A DNA stretch of 64,000 nt from Chloroflexota bacterium (lineage in GTDB: Bacteria > Chloroflexota > Dehalococcoidia > Tepidiformales > Tepidiformaceae): assembly GCA_026705605.1 (NCBI GenBank), contig JAPPAK010000001.1, positions 310,001 to 374,000 on the forward strand, written 5' to 3'. This document shows positions 1 through 8,402 of this stretch, piece by piece (the first letter of the stretch is position 1; every line of letters starts with the position of its first letter). A program made the translations under genes and the position numbers. The notes below the pieces were generated by a model. That model worked only from the letters and a program-made list of their open reading frames with translations. It did no database searches and was not told the DNA's origin.

Positions 1-182
1 GCCGAGTAGACGCCGATCACCTCGGCCCGCGTCTCGCCCGTCGCTGTCTTCACGAGCACGTCCGCCCCCGAGGTGGGAGGCGGATCCGGGAACGTGACCC
101 CGAACCGGTTCGCGATCTCTCTCAAGCCCGACTCAAGGTCTGGCACGATGATGCCCACGTGGAACATGTCTTCGTACTTCAT
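1..182 (-). CDS. VOC/glyoxalase-family protein, N-terminal fragment
   Basis: Only the first 60 codons lie in the window; the gene runs off the left edge. The ATG is at 182 and the protein begins MKYEDMFHVGIIVPDLESGL. The pattern of an initial F-H-V-G-I-I-V-P-D-L strand followed by a helix is the first beta-alpha unit of the vicinal-oxygen-chelate fold, with His8 in the usual position of the first metal ligand. VOC proteins include glyoxalases, dioxygenases and resistance proteins, so the substrate cannot be named. It is transcribed leftwards, divergently from the CoA-transferase at 2641 if the gene between them is a later insertion. Confidence 0.6.
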   Translation of the reverse strand, partial: MKYEDMFHVGIIVPDLESGLREIANRFGVTFPDPPPTSGADVLVKTATGETRAEVIGVYS

Positions 183-197
183 GGGCCGCACCGTACG

Positions 198-221
198 CCC
201 CCGCTCGCCCGCCCCGCAAGC
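198..221. repeat. 24-bp direct repeat, left copy
   Basis: Five C residues, then GCTCGCCCGCCCCGCAAGC. The same 24 bases occur at 2591-2614. The two copies bracket the lower-GC gene at 227-2506. Removing one copy and everything between them restores a short, ordinary divergent intergenic region. Confidence 0.75.
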
Positions 222-226
222 GTGAG

Positions 227-2506
227 CTACAGCCCGAACCGTGTCTTCACGTAGTTGACTAGGTGGGGACCGTACAACTCCGTTGTTGATGGCCCCGTCC
301 GGACAAAGAACTGATCGGGACTGCCTGGCGACTGAAGATACACAGGCTGCGGAGAGCGCTCGCACGAGACCTTGAGAACGCGGCTGTCCTCGTGGCCGTC
401 GAGGGGATAGTCGTCGAACTGCTGGTGCATCAGCGTTGGGATTGCATCCCCCATCCGTGCCTTCACCAGATTCGTCAAGTGTAGGCTCATCTTGTCCTCA
501 CCCTGAAACAGGTCCTTCTCAATGCCGACGGGGGTCCCATCATCAGCCACGCCGATGACAAGTGTGCCGCCACCCGTGTTGAGGAACGCCGCAAGCGTCT
601 TCAGTACGGCGTGCTCCATGCGTCCATCCTTCTCGCCCGTGTTCAGGTTGACTCGCAGCGTCGACTTGAACTCGACGGAGTCGGATTCGCCGCCCGAGAT
701 CAATTCCATAAGAGCGTCGTCACTGCCTTCGACGGGCTGCTCCAGCCCTTCGCTGAGCCTGCCGTAGCCCCGGTGGACTACCTCCGCCATCAGTTCCCGT
801 CGAAGCCTTAGGAACGTCTCATAGTCCAGCGACTCCCAGCCGGGTGGCAGCGCGTGAGCCTCGTACGCGGCTGCCAATTCTCCATCGCTGAAGCCCTTCG
901 TGAGTGCAGGCAGGTACTCCGCCGGGCACTTGTCTGAGGCCTGGATGTTGTCCGACCACTCAACGGAAGCAAGGTTGGCTACCTGATTGATCTGCGTCCG
1001 GTCGGTAATCCCCTGCCCAGCCAAGCAGTTGGCTGGCCAGAGATGGTGGCGCTCGAGTGCTGACCGGTTAGCGTGAAGCGATGGGTCGCTGAGCGCTCCT
1101 ACCCCTTCGCGAGAGAAGAGCGCCGGAGCGTCGAGGATCACCTGTGCCGCTTCGTAGGTAGCCAGTGATGGGCTTGTCGTCGAGGAGGTCGCCAACTCGT
1201 TCGGGAGCGTAATCGTCCAGAAGTCCTCCGTTAGGGTGATCGCGCAGACATGCTCGAGTTGCGAGACGAATCGGTAGCTGTCGTTGACGCCACGCAGCAT
1301 CGCCAGATCCGACTCCATTGCTGACTCCGCCGATGCTGTGTATCGCCCAGTGATGGTGGCCATGAAGAACCATTGCGCGATTACGCGGCGTAGCGTGTGC
1401 TCGGGAACCCGAAACTCCGTTCGCCCAATCAGGTAGAGAACGTAGCAGTAGATCAGCGTTGTCCCCGAGCGGATTGGCTTCCGAAAGCCGGCCCCGTGGA
1501 TGCACTTCAGGAAGTCGTGCCAGTGCTGGAGGTTGATGACGTGCTGCTGTGCTTCCTTCAGGAGTTCAAACTGGGCGACCTGGGCTTCTTCGCTGTACTC
1601 GTTTGCCTCAAGGTCCTTGCCTCGCAGGATGGAGTACACCGACTGGAGACGCGCTCGCCGGAACGCAAGTCCGATGCCGGCCCGGAGTAACTGGTCGGGG
1701 TTGGGTTCGATGAAGTAGTTGAAGGGTGAAGGTCCGTCCTTTGCTGGCGAGCGCGCATCGCGGCAAAACCGCTCTAGAGCTACTCGGCCCTCGTCCCAGA
1801 ACACTGACATGAGCGTCAGGATGAAGTCGGCTTGATTGAGCGGTTTCCCGGTGCTGTTGATCCTCACGAAGACGTCGGCAACGGCCTCCTCCGACGTCTC
1901 AGCAGAGAGCTCAAGCGAGGTCAGGGGGAACATTCTCAACTCATGGAGACGCATGATTGCGTCGTCGATCGCCATGCTCTCCTCATCGGAGATTTGCCTC
2001 GTTGACTCAAGTCCCTTCTTGTAGTCATTCACCAGCCGAAGGATGCCGGTCGACTTGCTCCATACGGCCGAGATGTCGGGTATCCAGACCTTGTCCTGCC
2101 TGATTGCAGCGCTAGCAACCTCGAACCTCTGCTCGAGGGGATTGAATGCGATGCGGATGCGTTCGGTCTTGTAGTTGCTGCGGACCACAGGGGTTCCGTT
2201 AATGATTGCGTAGAGCGCTGTGAGCCGCTGCTGACCATCAACGATCACAAGATTCGGGATTGCCTGCTTTTGATCTGAGCCAATTGCTCGGGGGTTGACA
2301 TGCTCGTGGCTGGCGGGCGTGGTGGCCCAGAAGAGCAGGTAGCCGATCGGATAACCGCGATACATCGAGTCGAACAGGTCGCGAATCTTGACGTTCTTCC
2401 AGACGAAAGGCCGCTGGATATCGGGAAGCCCGATGGACCCGTGGGCAATGTTGCTTAACAGTGTCTGGAGGTCGTATTCGACTCGCTTGAAAATCGTTCC
2501 ACTCAT
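227..2506 (-). CDS. DUF262 - HNH-like - AlbA_2 (Schlafen-like) fusion, putative defence nuclease
   Basis: 759 aa. Residues 1-235 form a DUF262 (GmrS/SspE-like, ParB-type NTPase) domain: QRPFVW at 31-36, IVDGQQR at 88-94 and FVRINSTGKPLNQADF at 213-228. Residues about 480-535 resemble the DUF1524/HNH nuclease region (RHHLWP at 486-491, then NQVANLASVEW). Residues about 600-759 are an AlbA_2 putative nucleic-acid-binding domain: ESDSVEFKSTLR, then FLNTGGGTLVIGVADDG at 641-657 and FFVRTG at 733-738. DUF262/DUF1524 proteins are type IV restriction or phosphorothioate-sensing defence enzymes; adding AlbA_2 is unusual. The gene stands alone, is visibly less GC-rich than its neighbours and is flanked by a direct repeat, which suggests acquisition. 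The defence role is inferred. Confidence 0.8.
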   Translation of the reverse strand: MSGTIFKRVEYDLQTLLSNIAHGSIGLPDIQRPFVWKNVKIRDLFDSMYRGYPIGYLLFWATTPASHEHVNPRAIGSDQKQAIPNLVIVDGQQRLTALYAIINGTPVVRSNYKTERIRIAFNPLEQRFEVASAAIRQDKVWIPDISAVWSKSTGILRLVNDYKKGLESTRQISDEESMAIDDAIMRLHELRMFPLTSLELSAETSEEAVADVFVRINSTGKPLNQADFILTLMSVFWDEGRVALERFCRDARSPAKDGPSPFNYFIEPNPDQLLRAGIGLAFRRARLQSVYSILRGKDLEANEYSEEAQVAQFELLKEAQQHVINLQHWHDFLKCIHGAGFRKPIRSGTTLIYCYVLYLIGRTEFRVPEHTLRRVIAQWFFMATITGRYTASAESAMESDLAMLRGVNDSYRFVSQLEHVCAITLTEDFWTITLPNELATSSTTSPSLATYEAAQVILDAPALFSREGVGALSDPSLHANRSALERHHLWPANCLAGQGITDRTQINQVANLASVEWSDNIQASDKCPAEYLPALTKGFSDGELAAAYEAHALPPGWESLDYETFLRLRRELMAEVVHRGYGRLSEGLEQPVEGSDDALMELISGGESDSVEFKSTLRVNLNTGEKDGRMEHAVLKTLAAFLNTGGGTLVIGVADDGTPVGIEKDLFQGEDKMSLHLTNLVKARMGDAIPTLMHQQFDDYPLDGHEDSRVLKVSCERSPQPVYLQSPGSPDQFFVRTGPSTTELYGPHLVNYVKTRFGL

Positions 2507-2551
2507 GCCCTGAATCTCACCTACATTGGGGTGCTGCTACACAAAAGGCGA

Positions 2552-2557
2552 ACTATA
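2552..2557 (-). promoter_or_regulatory. Predicted -10 box of the DUF262 fusion gene
   Basis: TATAGT on the minus strand, 45 nt upstream of the ATG at 2506, in a locally AT-richer stretch. No good -35 is visible. It lies inside the repeat-bounded segment, so the inserted gene would carry its own promoter. Confidence 0.4.
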
Positions 2558-2590
2558 CCCAGACCACTGGCGGGGCTCACGGTTCACCCC

Positions 2591-2614
2591 CCCCCGCTCG
2601 CCCGCCCCGCAAGC
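2591..2614. repeat. 24-bp direct repeat, right copy
   Basis: Identical over 24 bases to 198-221. It sits 26 nt upstream of the CoA-transferase start. Part of the motif also recurs elsewhere (inside the CoA-transferase gene near 3735 and upstream of 18111), but only these two copies share the full length including the CAAGC end. Confidence 0.75.
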
Positions 2615-2640
2615 ATGTATCGTGCCGCTGGGGGCAACGC

Positions 2641-5151
2641 ATGGCTGGACCGCTCGCCGGAGTCCGCGTCCTCGATCTCTCCCGCGAGGTCGCCGGCGCC
2701 TATGCGACCAAGCTCCTCGCCGACTACGGCGCCGACGTGCTCAAGCTCGAAGCCCCCGGCGGCGGTCCCCTCCGCCGCTTCGGCCCCTTCCCCGGCGATG
2801 AACTGCATCCCGAGCGCTCCGGCCTCTTCCTCCACCTGAACACAAACAAGCGCTCCCGCGTCCTCGACGCCAGCGACCCCGCCAACGCCGACCGCATCCG
2901 CGCTCTCGCCGCCGAGGCCGACATCGTCGTCGAGGACTTCGCGCCGGGCGACCCCGCCTCGTGGGGATGGGGCTGGGAGGCGCTCTCAGCCGGACGCGAC
3001 GACCTCGTGCTCCTTTCTATCACGCCGTTCGGCCAGACCGGTCCCTACCGCCGCTATCGCGGCTCGGAGATTACGGCCCAGGGGTTCGGCGGTCCCATGC
3101 ACATGACGGGCCACGCCAGCCTCGGTCCGCTCAAGCACGCGGGGCACTTCGCCGGCTACCACGCCGGCATCGTCTCCGCCTTCGCCGCCATGCTCGTGCG
3201 CCTCCGCGTGGAGGCGGGTGGCAGTGGCGACTGGATCGATGTCTCCCTGGCCGAATGCCAGGCCAGCTCCCGCGACCGTCGCAGCACGGCCCTCCTCGCC
3301 GCCTCCTACGCCGGCGTCGGTGGTGGGCGTGGAGCCGCTGGCCTGCGCGTCGCAGCTGGCGTGCGTCCCTGCGCCGATGGCTACGTGAACATCATGGGCG
3401 CGGGGCCGCGCCTCCACGCCCTCCTCCACCTCATCCACCGCGAGGATCTGCTCGAACACCCCGATATCAACGCCCCGATGACCCTCATGCCGCCCGCCCT
3501 CGCCGAGGAGATCGAGAACGCCTACCGCACCTGGCTCGGCGAACGCACGAAGCGCGAGATCATCCCCCTCGCCCAGGGCCACCACCTCCCCTGTGGCGCC
3601 CTCCAGACCACGCAGGACCTGCTCGAAGACCCCCACTTCCTCGAACGCGGCGTCTGGGAACCCATCGACCACCCCGAAGCGGGCCGCCTCCACTACCCCG
3701 GCCGCCCCTTCGTCATGTCCGCCACCCCGCGCCCGCTCGCCCGCCCCGCCCCCCTCCTGGGCGAGCACGAAGGCGAGGCGCCCTTCGCACCGCGCCCCAC
3801 TTCGGCCCCGCTCGCGCGCCCCCTCCACGGGGGTCGCCTCCCCCTTGAGGGGATCCGGGTCGCCGAGGTGACGGTCGTGTGGGCCGGCACGCACGTCAGT
3901 CAGCTCCTCGCCGACTGGGGCGCCGAGGTGGTCCGCGTCGAGCCCGTCAACCGCATCCAGCCCGCCACCCGAGGCGCCGAGGGGTCTCTCACCAAGGAGC
4001 AGTCCCAGCGGGTAGCAGAACAGGGCCAGCCCCTCAGCGCCTACCCCGACTTCGACCCCCGCGACGACCCCTGGAACCGCAGCCCCGGCTTCAACGTCGG
4101 CGCCCGCAACAAGCGCTCCATGACCTGCGACATCATGGCCCCCGAGGGACGCGAGACCATCAACCGCCTGGTCTCGAGCTGCGATGTCTTCGTCGAGAAC
4201 AACGTGCCCGAGACGATGGCCCGCGCCGGCATCAGCTACGAGGCCTTCCGCGAGATCAACCCCGGCATCGTCATGCTGCGCATGCCCGCCTTCGGCCTCA
4301 GCGGCCCCTATCGCGACTACCGGGGCTTCGGCATGCACGCCGAGGCCACCGTCGGCCACACCCTTCTGCGCGGCTACCCCGATAGTGAGCCCGAGCTCAC
4401 CGGCGACGCGCTCGCCTCCGACGCCATCGCCGGCGCGCACGGCGCCCTGGCGGTTGTTATGGCGCTCCGCCACCGCCAGCGCACAGGCGAGGGCCAGCAG
4501 ATCGAGATGGCCCTCGCCGAGTCCTTCCTCCCCATCCTCGGCCAGTTCCTCATCGACTACGCCATGAACGGACGCATCGCCAGCGCCCTCGGCAACACCC
4601 ATCCCTGGAACGCCCCCCACGACGCCTACCCCACCCGCGGCGACGACCAGTGGATCGCCATCGATGTCGCCACCGACGACGAGTTTGCCGACCTCTGCCG
4701 CGTGCTCGGCGACGAGTCGCTCGCCGCGGACCCCCGCTTCGCCACCGCCGAGGCCCGCCGCGAGCATCGGACGGCCCTGGACGAAGCGGTCTCCGACCTC
4801 ACCAGCACGCGCGACAAGCACGAGCTGTTCCACGCCCTCCAGGCTCGCGACGTCTGCGCCGCCCCCCTCCTCGACGGCCTCGACGCGCAGGCCGACCCCC
4901 ACCTCAACGCACGGGGCTTCTTCGAAGAGGTCTACCAGCCGAACGTGGGGACCCACCGCTTTCCCGGCCTGAACTTCAAGCTCGCGCAAACTCCTAACGC
5001 CATCCGCCTCCCTCCCCCGGCCCTCGGCGAGCACAACGACTGGGCCTACCTCGATCTCCTCGGCTACACCCGCGCCGAGCTCGACGCCCTCATCGCCAGC
5101 GGTCAGGTCGGCACGCGCTACCCCGCCTCCCTCCTTCCCCAGCGGGGTTAG
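2641..5151 (+). CDS. Double-domain CaiB/BaiF class III CoA-transferase
   Basis: 836 aa, about twice a normal family III CoA-transferase. Half 1 (about 4-375) starts LAGVRVLDLSREVAGAYATK with NTNKRS at 67-72 and TPFGQTGPYR. Half 2 (about 402-836) restarts LEGIRVAEVTVVWAGTHVSQ with ARNKRSM and PAFGLSGPYRDYRG. The family moves CoA between carboxylic acids through a glutamyl/aspartyl anhydride. By eye, the position of the catalytic Asp (Asp169 in formyl-CoA transferase) is Glu205 in half 1 (VSLAEC) and Glu627 in half 2 (MALAES), so the chemistry of both halves is uncertain. A -10-like TATCGT lies at 2617-2622. Substrate unknown; a catabolic CoA-activation role is inferred. Confidence 0.88.
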   Translation: MAGPLAGVRVLDLSREVAGAYATKLLADYGADVLKLEAPGGGPLRRFGPFPGDELHPERSGLFLHLNTNKRSRVLDASDPANADRIRALAAEADIVVEDFAPGDPASWGWGWEALSAGRDDLVLLSITPFGQTGPYRRYRGSEITAQGFGGPMHMTGHASLGPLKHAGHFAGYHAGIVSAFAAMLVRLRVEAGGSGDWIDVSLAECQASSRDRRSTALLAASYAGVGGGRGAAGLRVAAGVRPCADGYVNIMGAGPRLHALLHLIHREDLLEHPDINAPMTLMPPALAEEIENAYRTWLGERTKREIIPLAQGHHLPCGALQTTQDLLEDPHFLERGVWEPIDHPEAGRLHYPGRPFVMSATPRPLARPAPLLGEHEGEAPFAPRPTSAPLARPLHGGRLPLEGIRVAEVTVVWAGTHVSQLLADWGAEVVRVEPVNRIQPATRGAEGSLTKEQSQRVAEQGQPLSAYPDFDPRDDPWNRSPGFNVGARNKRSMTCDIMAPEGRETINRLVSSCDVFVENNVPETMARAGISYEAFREINPGIVMLRMPAFGLSGPYRDYRGFGMHAEATVGHTLLRGYPDSEPELTGDALASDAIAGAHGALAVVMALRHRQRTGEGQQIEMALAESFLPILGQFLIDYAMNGRIASALGNTHPWNAPHDAYPTRGDDQWIAIDVATDDEFADLCRVLGDESLAADPRFATAEARREHRTALDEAVSDLTSTRDKHELFHALQARDVCAAPLLDGLDAQADPHLNARGFFEEVYQPNVGTHRFPGLNFKLAQTPNAIRLPPPALGEHNDWAYLDLLGYTRAELDALIASGQVGTRYPASLLPQRG

Positions 5152-5191
5152 CCGCCGCCCCGACGCGTTGGCCCGCGCTTCCCCCCGCGCC

Positions 5192-5197
5192 TACAGT
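5192..5197 (+). promoter_or_regulatory. -10 box, yihY (near-leaderless)
   Basis: TACAGT ends 8 nt before the ATG at 5206, so transcription would start at or next to the start codon. No Shine-Dalgarno sequence is present. Confidence 0.5.
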
Positions 5198-5205
5198 GGA
5201 AGTCG

Positions 5206-6189
5206 ATGCTCTCCCCCCGGCGCCTCTGGCTGCTGCTCAAGCACTCCGTCTTCGGGTTCCTCGATGACAACTGCCCGCAGATGGCCGCCGCCATCTCCTA
5301 CTACGTCCTCTTCTCCCTCTTTCCCCTCGTGATCGTCTCCATCGGCGTCCTTGGCCTCATCCTCCAGGACGGCGATATCGAGCGCCGGCTCGTCGAGGAG
5401 CTCACCGGCCTGCTGCCCGTCGATGCGGAGGGAGCCGGGAACGTCGAGGACGCCGTCCAGGAGATTACGGGCGCATCCAGCAGCGTTCTCGGCCTCCTCG
5501 GTCTGGCGGTGCTGGCCTGGACCGCGAGCGCCATGTTCGGCGTCATCCGCCGCTCCCTCGACATCGCCTTCGACCTGTCTGGACGGCGCCCCTTTATCCG
5601 CCAGAAGCTCGTCGACTTCGGCATGATGGCCCTGCTCGGCATCATCTTCCTCGCCTCCCTCGGAGCGACGACGACCCTCCGTGTCGCCCGCGAGGGCATC
5701 GACGACACCGCCGTCCTCGGGGACCTCGCCCAGGCGCTGGGGTTCGGCTGGGCCATCGCTGCCTTCATCGTCCCCGCCGCCGTGTCGTTCGTCGCGTTCA
5801 CACTGCTCTACTGGCTCATCCCCGCCCGACATGTGCGTCTCGACCACGTCTGGCCGGGCGCCCTCCTGGCCGCCGTGCTCTTCGAGACGGTCAAGCTGGC
5901 CTTCGGCATCTTCCTCGAGCACTTCGGGCGCTACGACCTCATCTTCGGCTCGCTCGGCGCCGTGGCCGCCTTCCTCTTCCTCGTCTTCCTCAGCGCGAAC
6001 ACGCTCCTGCTCGGCGCGGAGGTCTCCGCCACCTACCCACGCGTTTCCCACGGCGAATTCGACCGACCGCCGGGTGTGCCCCGACCCACCGCACGCGAGC
6101 TTGTCGTGGGCGCCCTCCGCAGCCTTGTCTTTCACCGCGACGACGAGCCGCCACGCAAAGAGCCCGCACCCGACGAGACCCCTCCCTGA
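5206..6189 (+). CDS. YihY/BrkB-family inner membrane protein
   Basis: 327 aa. The N-terminal stretch with LDDNCPQMAAAISYYVLFSL is the family signature, followed by repeated hydrophobic spans (about 35-55, 95-115, 140-160, 180-205, 215-235, 245-270), giving about six membrane helices, and a polar Pro-rich cytoplasmic tail. The family was once annotated as ribonuclease BN but is now considered a membrane protein of unresolved, possibly transport-related function. No RBS is visible; the start is supported by a -10 box 8 nt upstream. The gene precedes a membrane-anchored thioredoxin in the same orientation, but 80 nt separate them. Confidence 0.85.
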   Translation: MLSPRRLWLLLKHSVFGFLDDNCPQMAAAISYYVLFSLFPLVIVSIGVLGLILQDGDIERRLVEELTGLLPVDAEGAGNVEDAVQEITGASSSVLGLLGLAVLAWTASAMFGVIRRSLDIAFDLSGRRPFIRQKLVDFGMMALLGIIFLASLGATTTLRVAREGIDDTAVLGDLAQALGFGWAIAAFIVPAAVSFVAFTLLYWLIPARHVRLDHVWPGALLAAVLFETVKLAFGIFLEHFGRYDLIFGSLGAVAAFLFLVFLSANTLLLGAEVSATYPRVSHGEFDRPPGVPRPTARELVVGALRSLVFHRDDEPPRKEPAPDETPP

Positions 6190-6269
6190 GCCGCGGGCTT
6201 ACCCCGCCTTGCCGTCCCCCTTCGCGCCAGGCGGTCCGCAGTGACACCATAGGGACGGCGAGGTAACCG

Positions 6270-6923
6270 ATGACTGAAAGCGAGCCCCGGGGCCCCATGC
6301 GGCGGTACGGCGGCTATGCCGTGCTCGGGATCGTCGTGGTCGCGGTCGCCGTGCTCGTCGTCTGGCTCTTCGCCTTCGGTGGCGACGAGGGCCACCAGGC
6401 GGCAGCCCCCCTCCAGCTTGACCGACCGGAGCTGCTGGGAACCGTCGGTCTCGAAACCGGCGTCATCGATGGCCACGCCCCCGAGGTCGGCAAGCTCGCG
6501 CCCGACTTCGCCCTCGCCAACGCGCGTGACCCCGAGCGCGTCGTGCGCCTCTCCGACTTCCGCGGGACGCCTGTCGTCCTGAACTGGTACGCGAGCTGGT
6601 GCGGCCCCTGCAAGAGGGAGATTCCCGACTTCCAGAAGGCGTACGAGGCCCTCGACGGCGAGGTCGTGTTCCTCGGCGTGAACCTGCAGGAGGACGCGGC
6701 CCAGGCGGCTGGGCTCCTCGATGTGTTCGTGGCGAAGTACCCCGCCCTGCTCGACACCGAGGGCGAGGTCGCCGTCCACTACCGCATCCCGGGAATGCCG
6801 ACCACCTTCTTCATCGATGCCGACGGTATTGTCCGCTCCATGGGTGCGGGCCTCATCGTGGAAGAGGTGCTTGTGGAGGAACTCGCCCGGATCGGCGTCA
6901 TCTACGAGCCGGAGGACCCCTAG
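6270..6923 (+). CDS. Membrane-anchored TlpA/ResA-like thiol-disulfide oxidoreductase
   Basis: 217 aa. An N-terminal membrane anchor (about 14-36) is followed by a linker and a thioredoxin fold facing outside. Active site WCGPC has Cys111 and Cys114, preceded by PVVLNWYASW, and the cis-Pro lies in PGMPTTFF. PDFALANARDPERVVRLSDFRG is the typical AhpC/TSA-type entry. Members reduce disulfides in exported proteins, for example in cytochrome c maturation. No cytochrome gene is adjacent, so the partner is unknown. Its last 4 nt overlap the convergent oxidoreductase gene. Confidence 0.88.
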   Translation: MTESEPRGPMRRYGGYAVLGIVVVAVAVLVVWLFAFGGDEGHQAAAPLQLDRPELLGTVGLETGVIDGHAPEVGKLAPDFALANARDPERVVRLSDFRGTPVVLNWYASWCGPCKREIPDFQKAYEALDGEVVFLGVNLQEDAAQAAGLLDVFVAKYPALLDTEGEVAVHYRIPGMPTTFFIDADGIVRSMGAGLIVEEVLVEELARIGVIYEPEDP

Positions 6924-7879
6924 AGGTCCGCCACCTGCGGCGCGATCTCGGAGGCGAAGTACTCCGGTCCCTCGTCCGAGTCGAAGTCGATGTGCTGCAG
7001 GACCATCTCCTCCAGCCCCAGCTCGGCCAGCTTCCCCAGCTTCTCGACCACCTCGCCCGTCGTCCCGCTGAGGATGCCCTTCCCCTCCATCCTCTCGACC
7101 ATCACCCGCGGCGACGCCTCCGGGTCCAGGCTGAAGTGCGCCATCGTCTTCGACGCGATGGCGCTGACCGTGCGTTCGTTCGGCCCCGCGATCGGGAACA
7201 CCATCATCGACCGCGCGATCGTCGACGGGTCGCGGCCCACGTCCTCGCAGTGCCGCTCCAGCACCTGCACCTTGTGCGCGTATCCCTCCGGCTCCGTCAC
7301 CGTCACGCAGTTCCATTCGTCCGCGTGCTCGGCCGCGATCCGCAGCGTTCGCCGCTCTCCCGCCCCGCCGATCAGGAGCGGGGGACGCCCCGGCGCCGGC
7401 TGCGACTTGTACCCCGCTTCCTCCAGCCGGTAGAAGCGCCCCTCGAACGAGGCGGGCTGCTCCGTCCACAGCGCCCGCATCAGCCGCACGGCCTCGTCGA
7501 GCCGGTCGAACCGCTCCTTCGTCGGCGGGAAGGGGATGCCGTAGGCCCGGTGCTCAGCCTCGTTCCAGCCCGCACCCAGCCCCATCACGAAGCGCCCCCC
7601 GCTCAGCAAGTCGACCTGCGCGGCCATGCGCGCGTCGTTCACCGGCCGCCGGAACGTGATCGGCGTGACCAGCGCCCCGAACCGGTACGAGTGCGGCTCG
7701 CGTGCAATCGCCGCGAACGACAGCCACGTCTCCAGCGACTGCAGCTGACGGTTCCCCGTGAAGTAGTGGTCCGAACGGAACAGCGAGGCGAACCCCAGCC
7801 GCTCCGTCAGGTTCGCGATGTGCAGCCACCGCTCCCACGTCAGGTCGTTCTGCCCCTCGATCATCAGTCCGATTCGCAT
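6920..7879 (-). CDS. LLM-class F420-dependent oxidoreductase
   Basis: 319 aa TIM-barrel enzyme of the luciferase-like superfamily. Supporting signatures are MRIGLMIEGQNDLTWERW, AERLGF-type packing (TERLGFASLFRSDHY), VTPITFRRP, GGRFVMGLGAGWNEAEHRAYG and RPPLLIGGAGERRTLRIAAEHADEWN. These features match the F420-dependent subgroup rather than the FMN-dependent monooxygenases, but the cofactor is inferred. A GGGAGAG ribosome-binding site precedes the ATG. Hydride transfer to or from an unidentified small molecule is the expected reaction. It is one of three LLM genes in the window. Confidence 0.85.
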   Translation of the reverse strand: MRIGLMIEGQNDLTWERWLHIANLTERLGFASLFRSDHYFTGNRQLQSLETWLSFAAIAREPHSYRFGALVTPITFRRPVNDARMAAQVDLLSGGRFVMGLGAGWNEAEHRAYGIPFPPTKERFDRLDEAVRLMRALWTEQPASFEGRFYRLEEAGYKSQPAPGRPPLLIGGAGERRTLRIAAEHADEWNCVTVTEPEGYAHKVQVLERHCEDVGRDPSTIARSMMVFPIAGPNERTVSAIASKTMAHFSLDPEASPRVMVERMEGKGILSGTTGEVVEKLGKLAELGLEEMVLQHIDFDSDEGPEYFASEIAPQVADL

Positions 7880-7915
7880 CCGTCTCTCCCGTCAGCCTCT
7901 CAGGCGTGAGCGTGT

Positions 7916-8335
7916 TCAGTCTGAATCCTGCCAGCGCCAGCCGACCACGCGTGCGGGCCGCAGCCGGATGAGCGGCAGCGACTCCAGCGCCATCTCCCGG
8001 TAGCGCGGGTACCGGCGGCGCAGTGCGTCGAGCGCGTCCGGCCACTCATCGCCGCGTCCGAGCACGTCCGCGTCGCCCTCGAGGCGCAGCCACGCGAGTT
8101 GCTCCCAGCGCTCCTCGTAGTGGTCGACGAGCAGCGTCGCGCGCGGGTCGCGCTCGATGTTGCGGACGCGGGCGAGGGTCACGCCCTGCTTCGGCTTCTC
8201 GTCGATCGCGATGGCGATTGCCCCCTCGACCAGCGCGAAGCACACCGGTACGAGCTGCGGCAGGCCGCTGCGCGCGATCGTGCCGAGCACGCCCGACCGC
8301 TCGTCCTCCAGCAGACGCTGCTGCCACGCCTCCAT
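7916..8335 (-). CDS. PPOX-class F420-binding oxidoreductase
   Basis: 139 aa, starting MEAWQQRLLEDERSGVLGTI at the ATG at 8335. A single split-barrel domain shows SGLPQLVPVCFAL, DEKPKQGVTLARVRNIERDP and LVDHYEERWEQLAWLRLEGDA, typical of the Rv0121-like group of F420-dependent pyridoxamine-oxidase-like enzymes. It lies upstream of the LLM gene on the same strand with a 36-nt gap, so co-transcription is plausible, and it is divergent from the ROK kinase. Substrate unknown. Confidence 0.78.
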   Translation of the reverse strand: MEAWQQRLLEDERSGVLGTIARSGLPQLVPVCFALVEGAIAIAIDEKPKQGVTLARVRNIERDPRATLLVDHYEERWEQLAWLRLEGDADVLGRGDEWPDALDALRRRYPRYREMALESLPLIRLRPARVVGWRWQDSD

Positions 8336-8389
8336 GCGCGCAGGGTGCGGGCGGAAGTGGGGCCTGTCCAGCGAAAGACCGGCCTCGCG

Positions 8390-8395
8390 TACAGT
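8390..8395 (+). promoter_or_regulatory. -10 box, ROK kinase (leaderless)
   Basis: TACAGT ends 7 nt before the ATG at 8403; no ribosome-binding site is visible. This supports that ATG over longer in-frame readings. Confidence 0.55.
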
Positions 8396-8402
8396 GCGAG
8401 AC

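Noticed and set aside
227-2506. Part of a BREX, DISARM or Dnd/Ssp cluster
   Set aside because: No methyltransferase, helicase, dnd or ssp gene lies within the visible neighbourhood; the gene stands alone.
2986-5034. 682-codon open frame on the minus strand opposite the CoA-transferase gene
   Set aside because: GC-rich antisense frame; composition is Val/Gly/Glu/Ala-rich without domain motifs, and the plus strand encodes a clear double CaiB.
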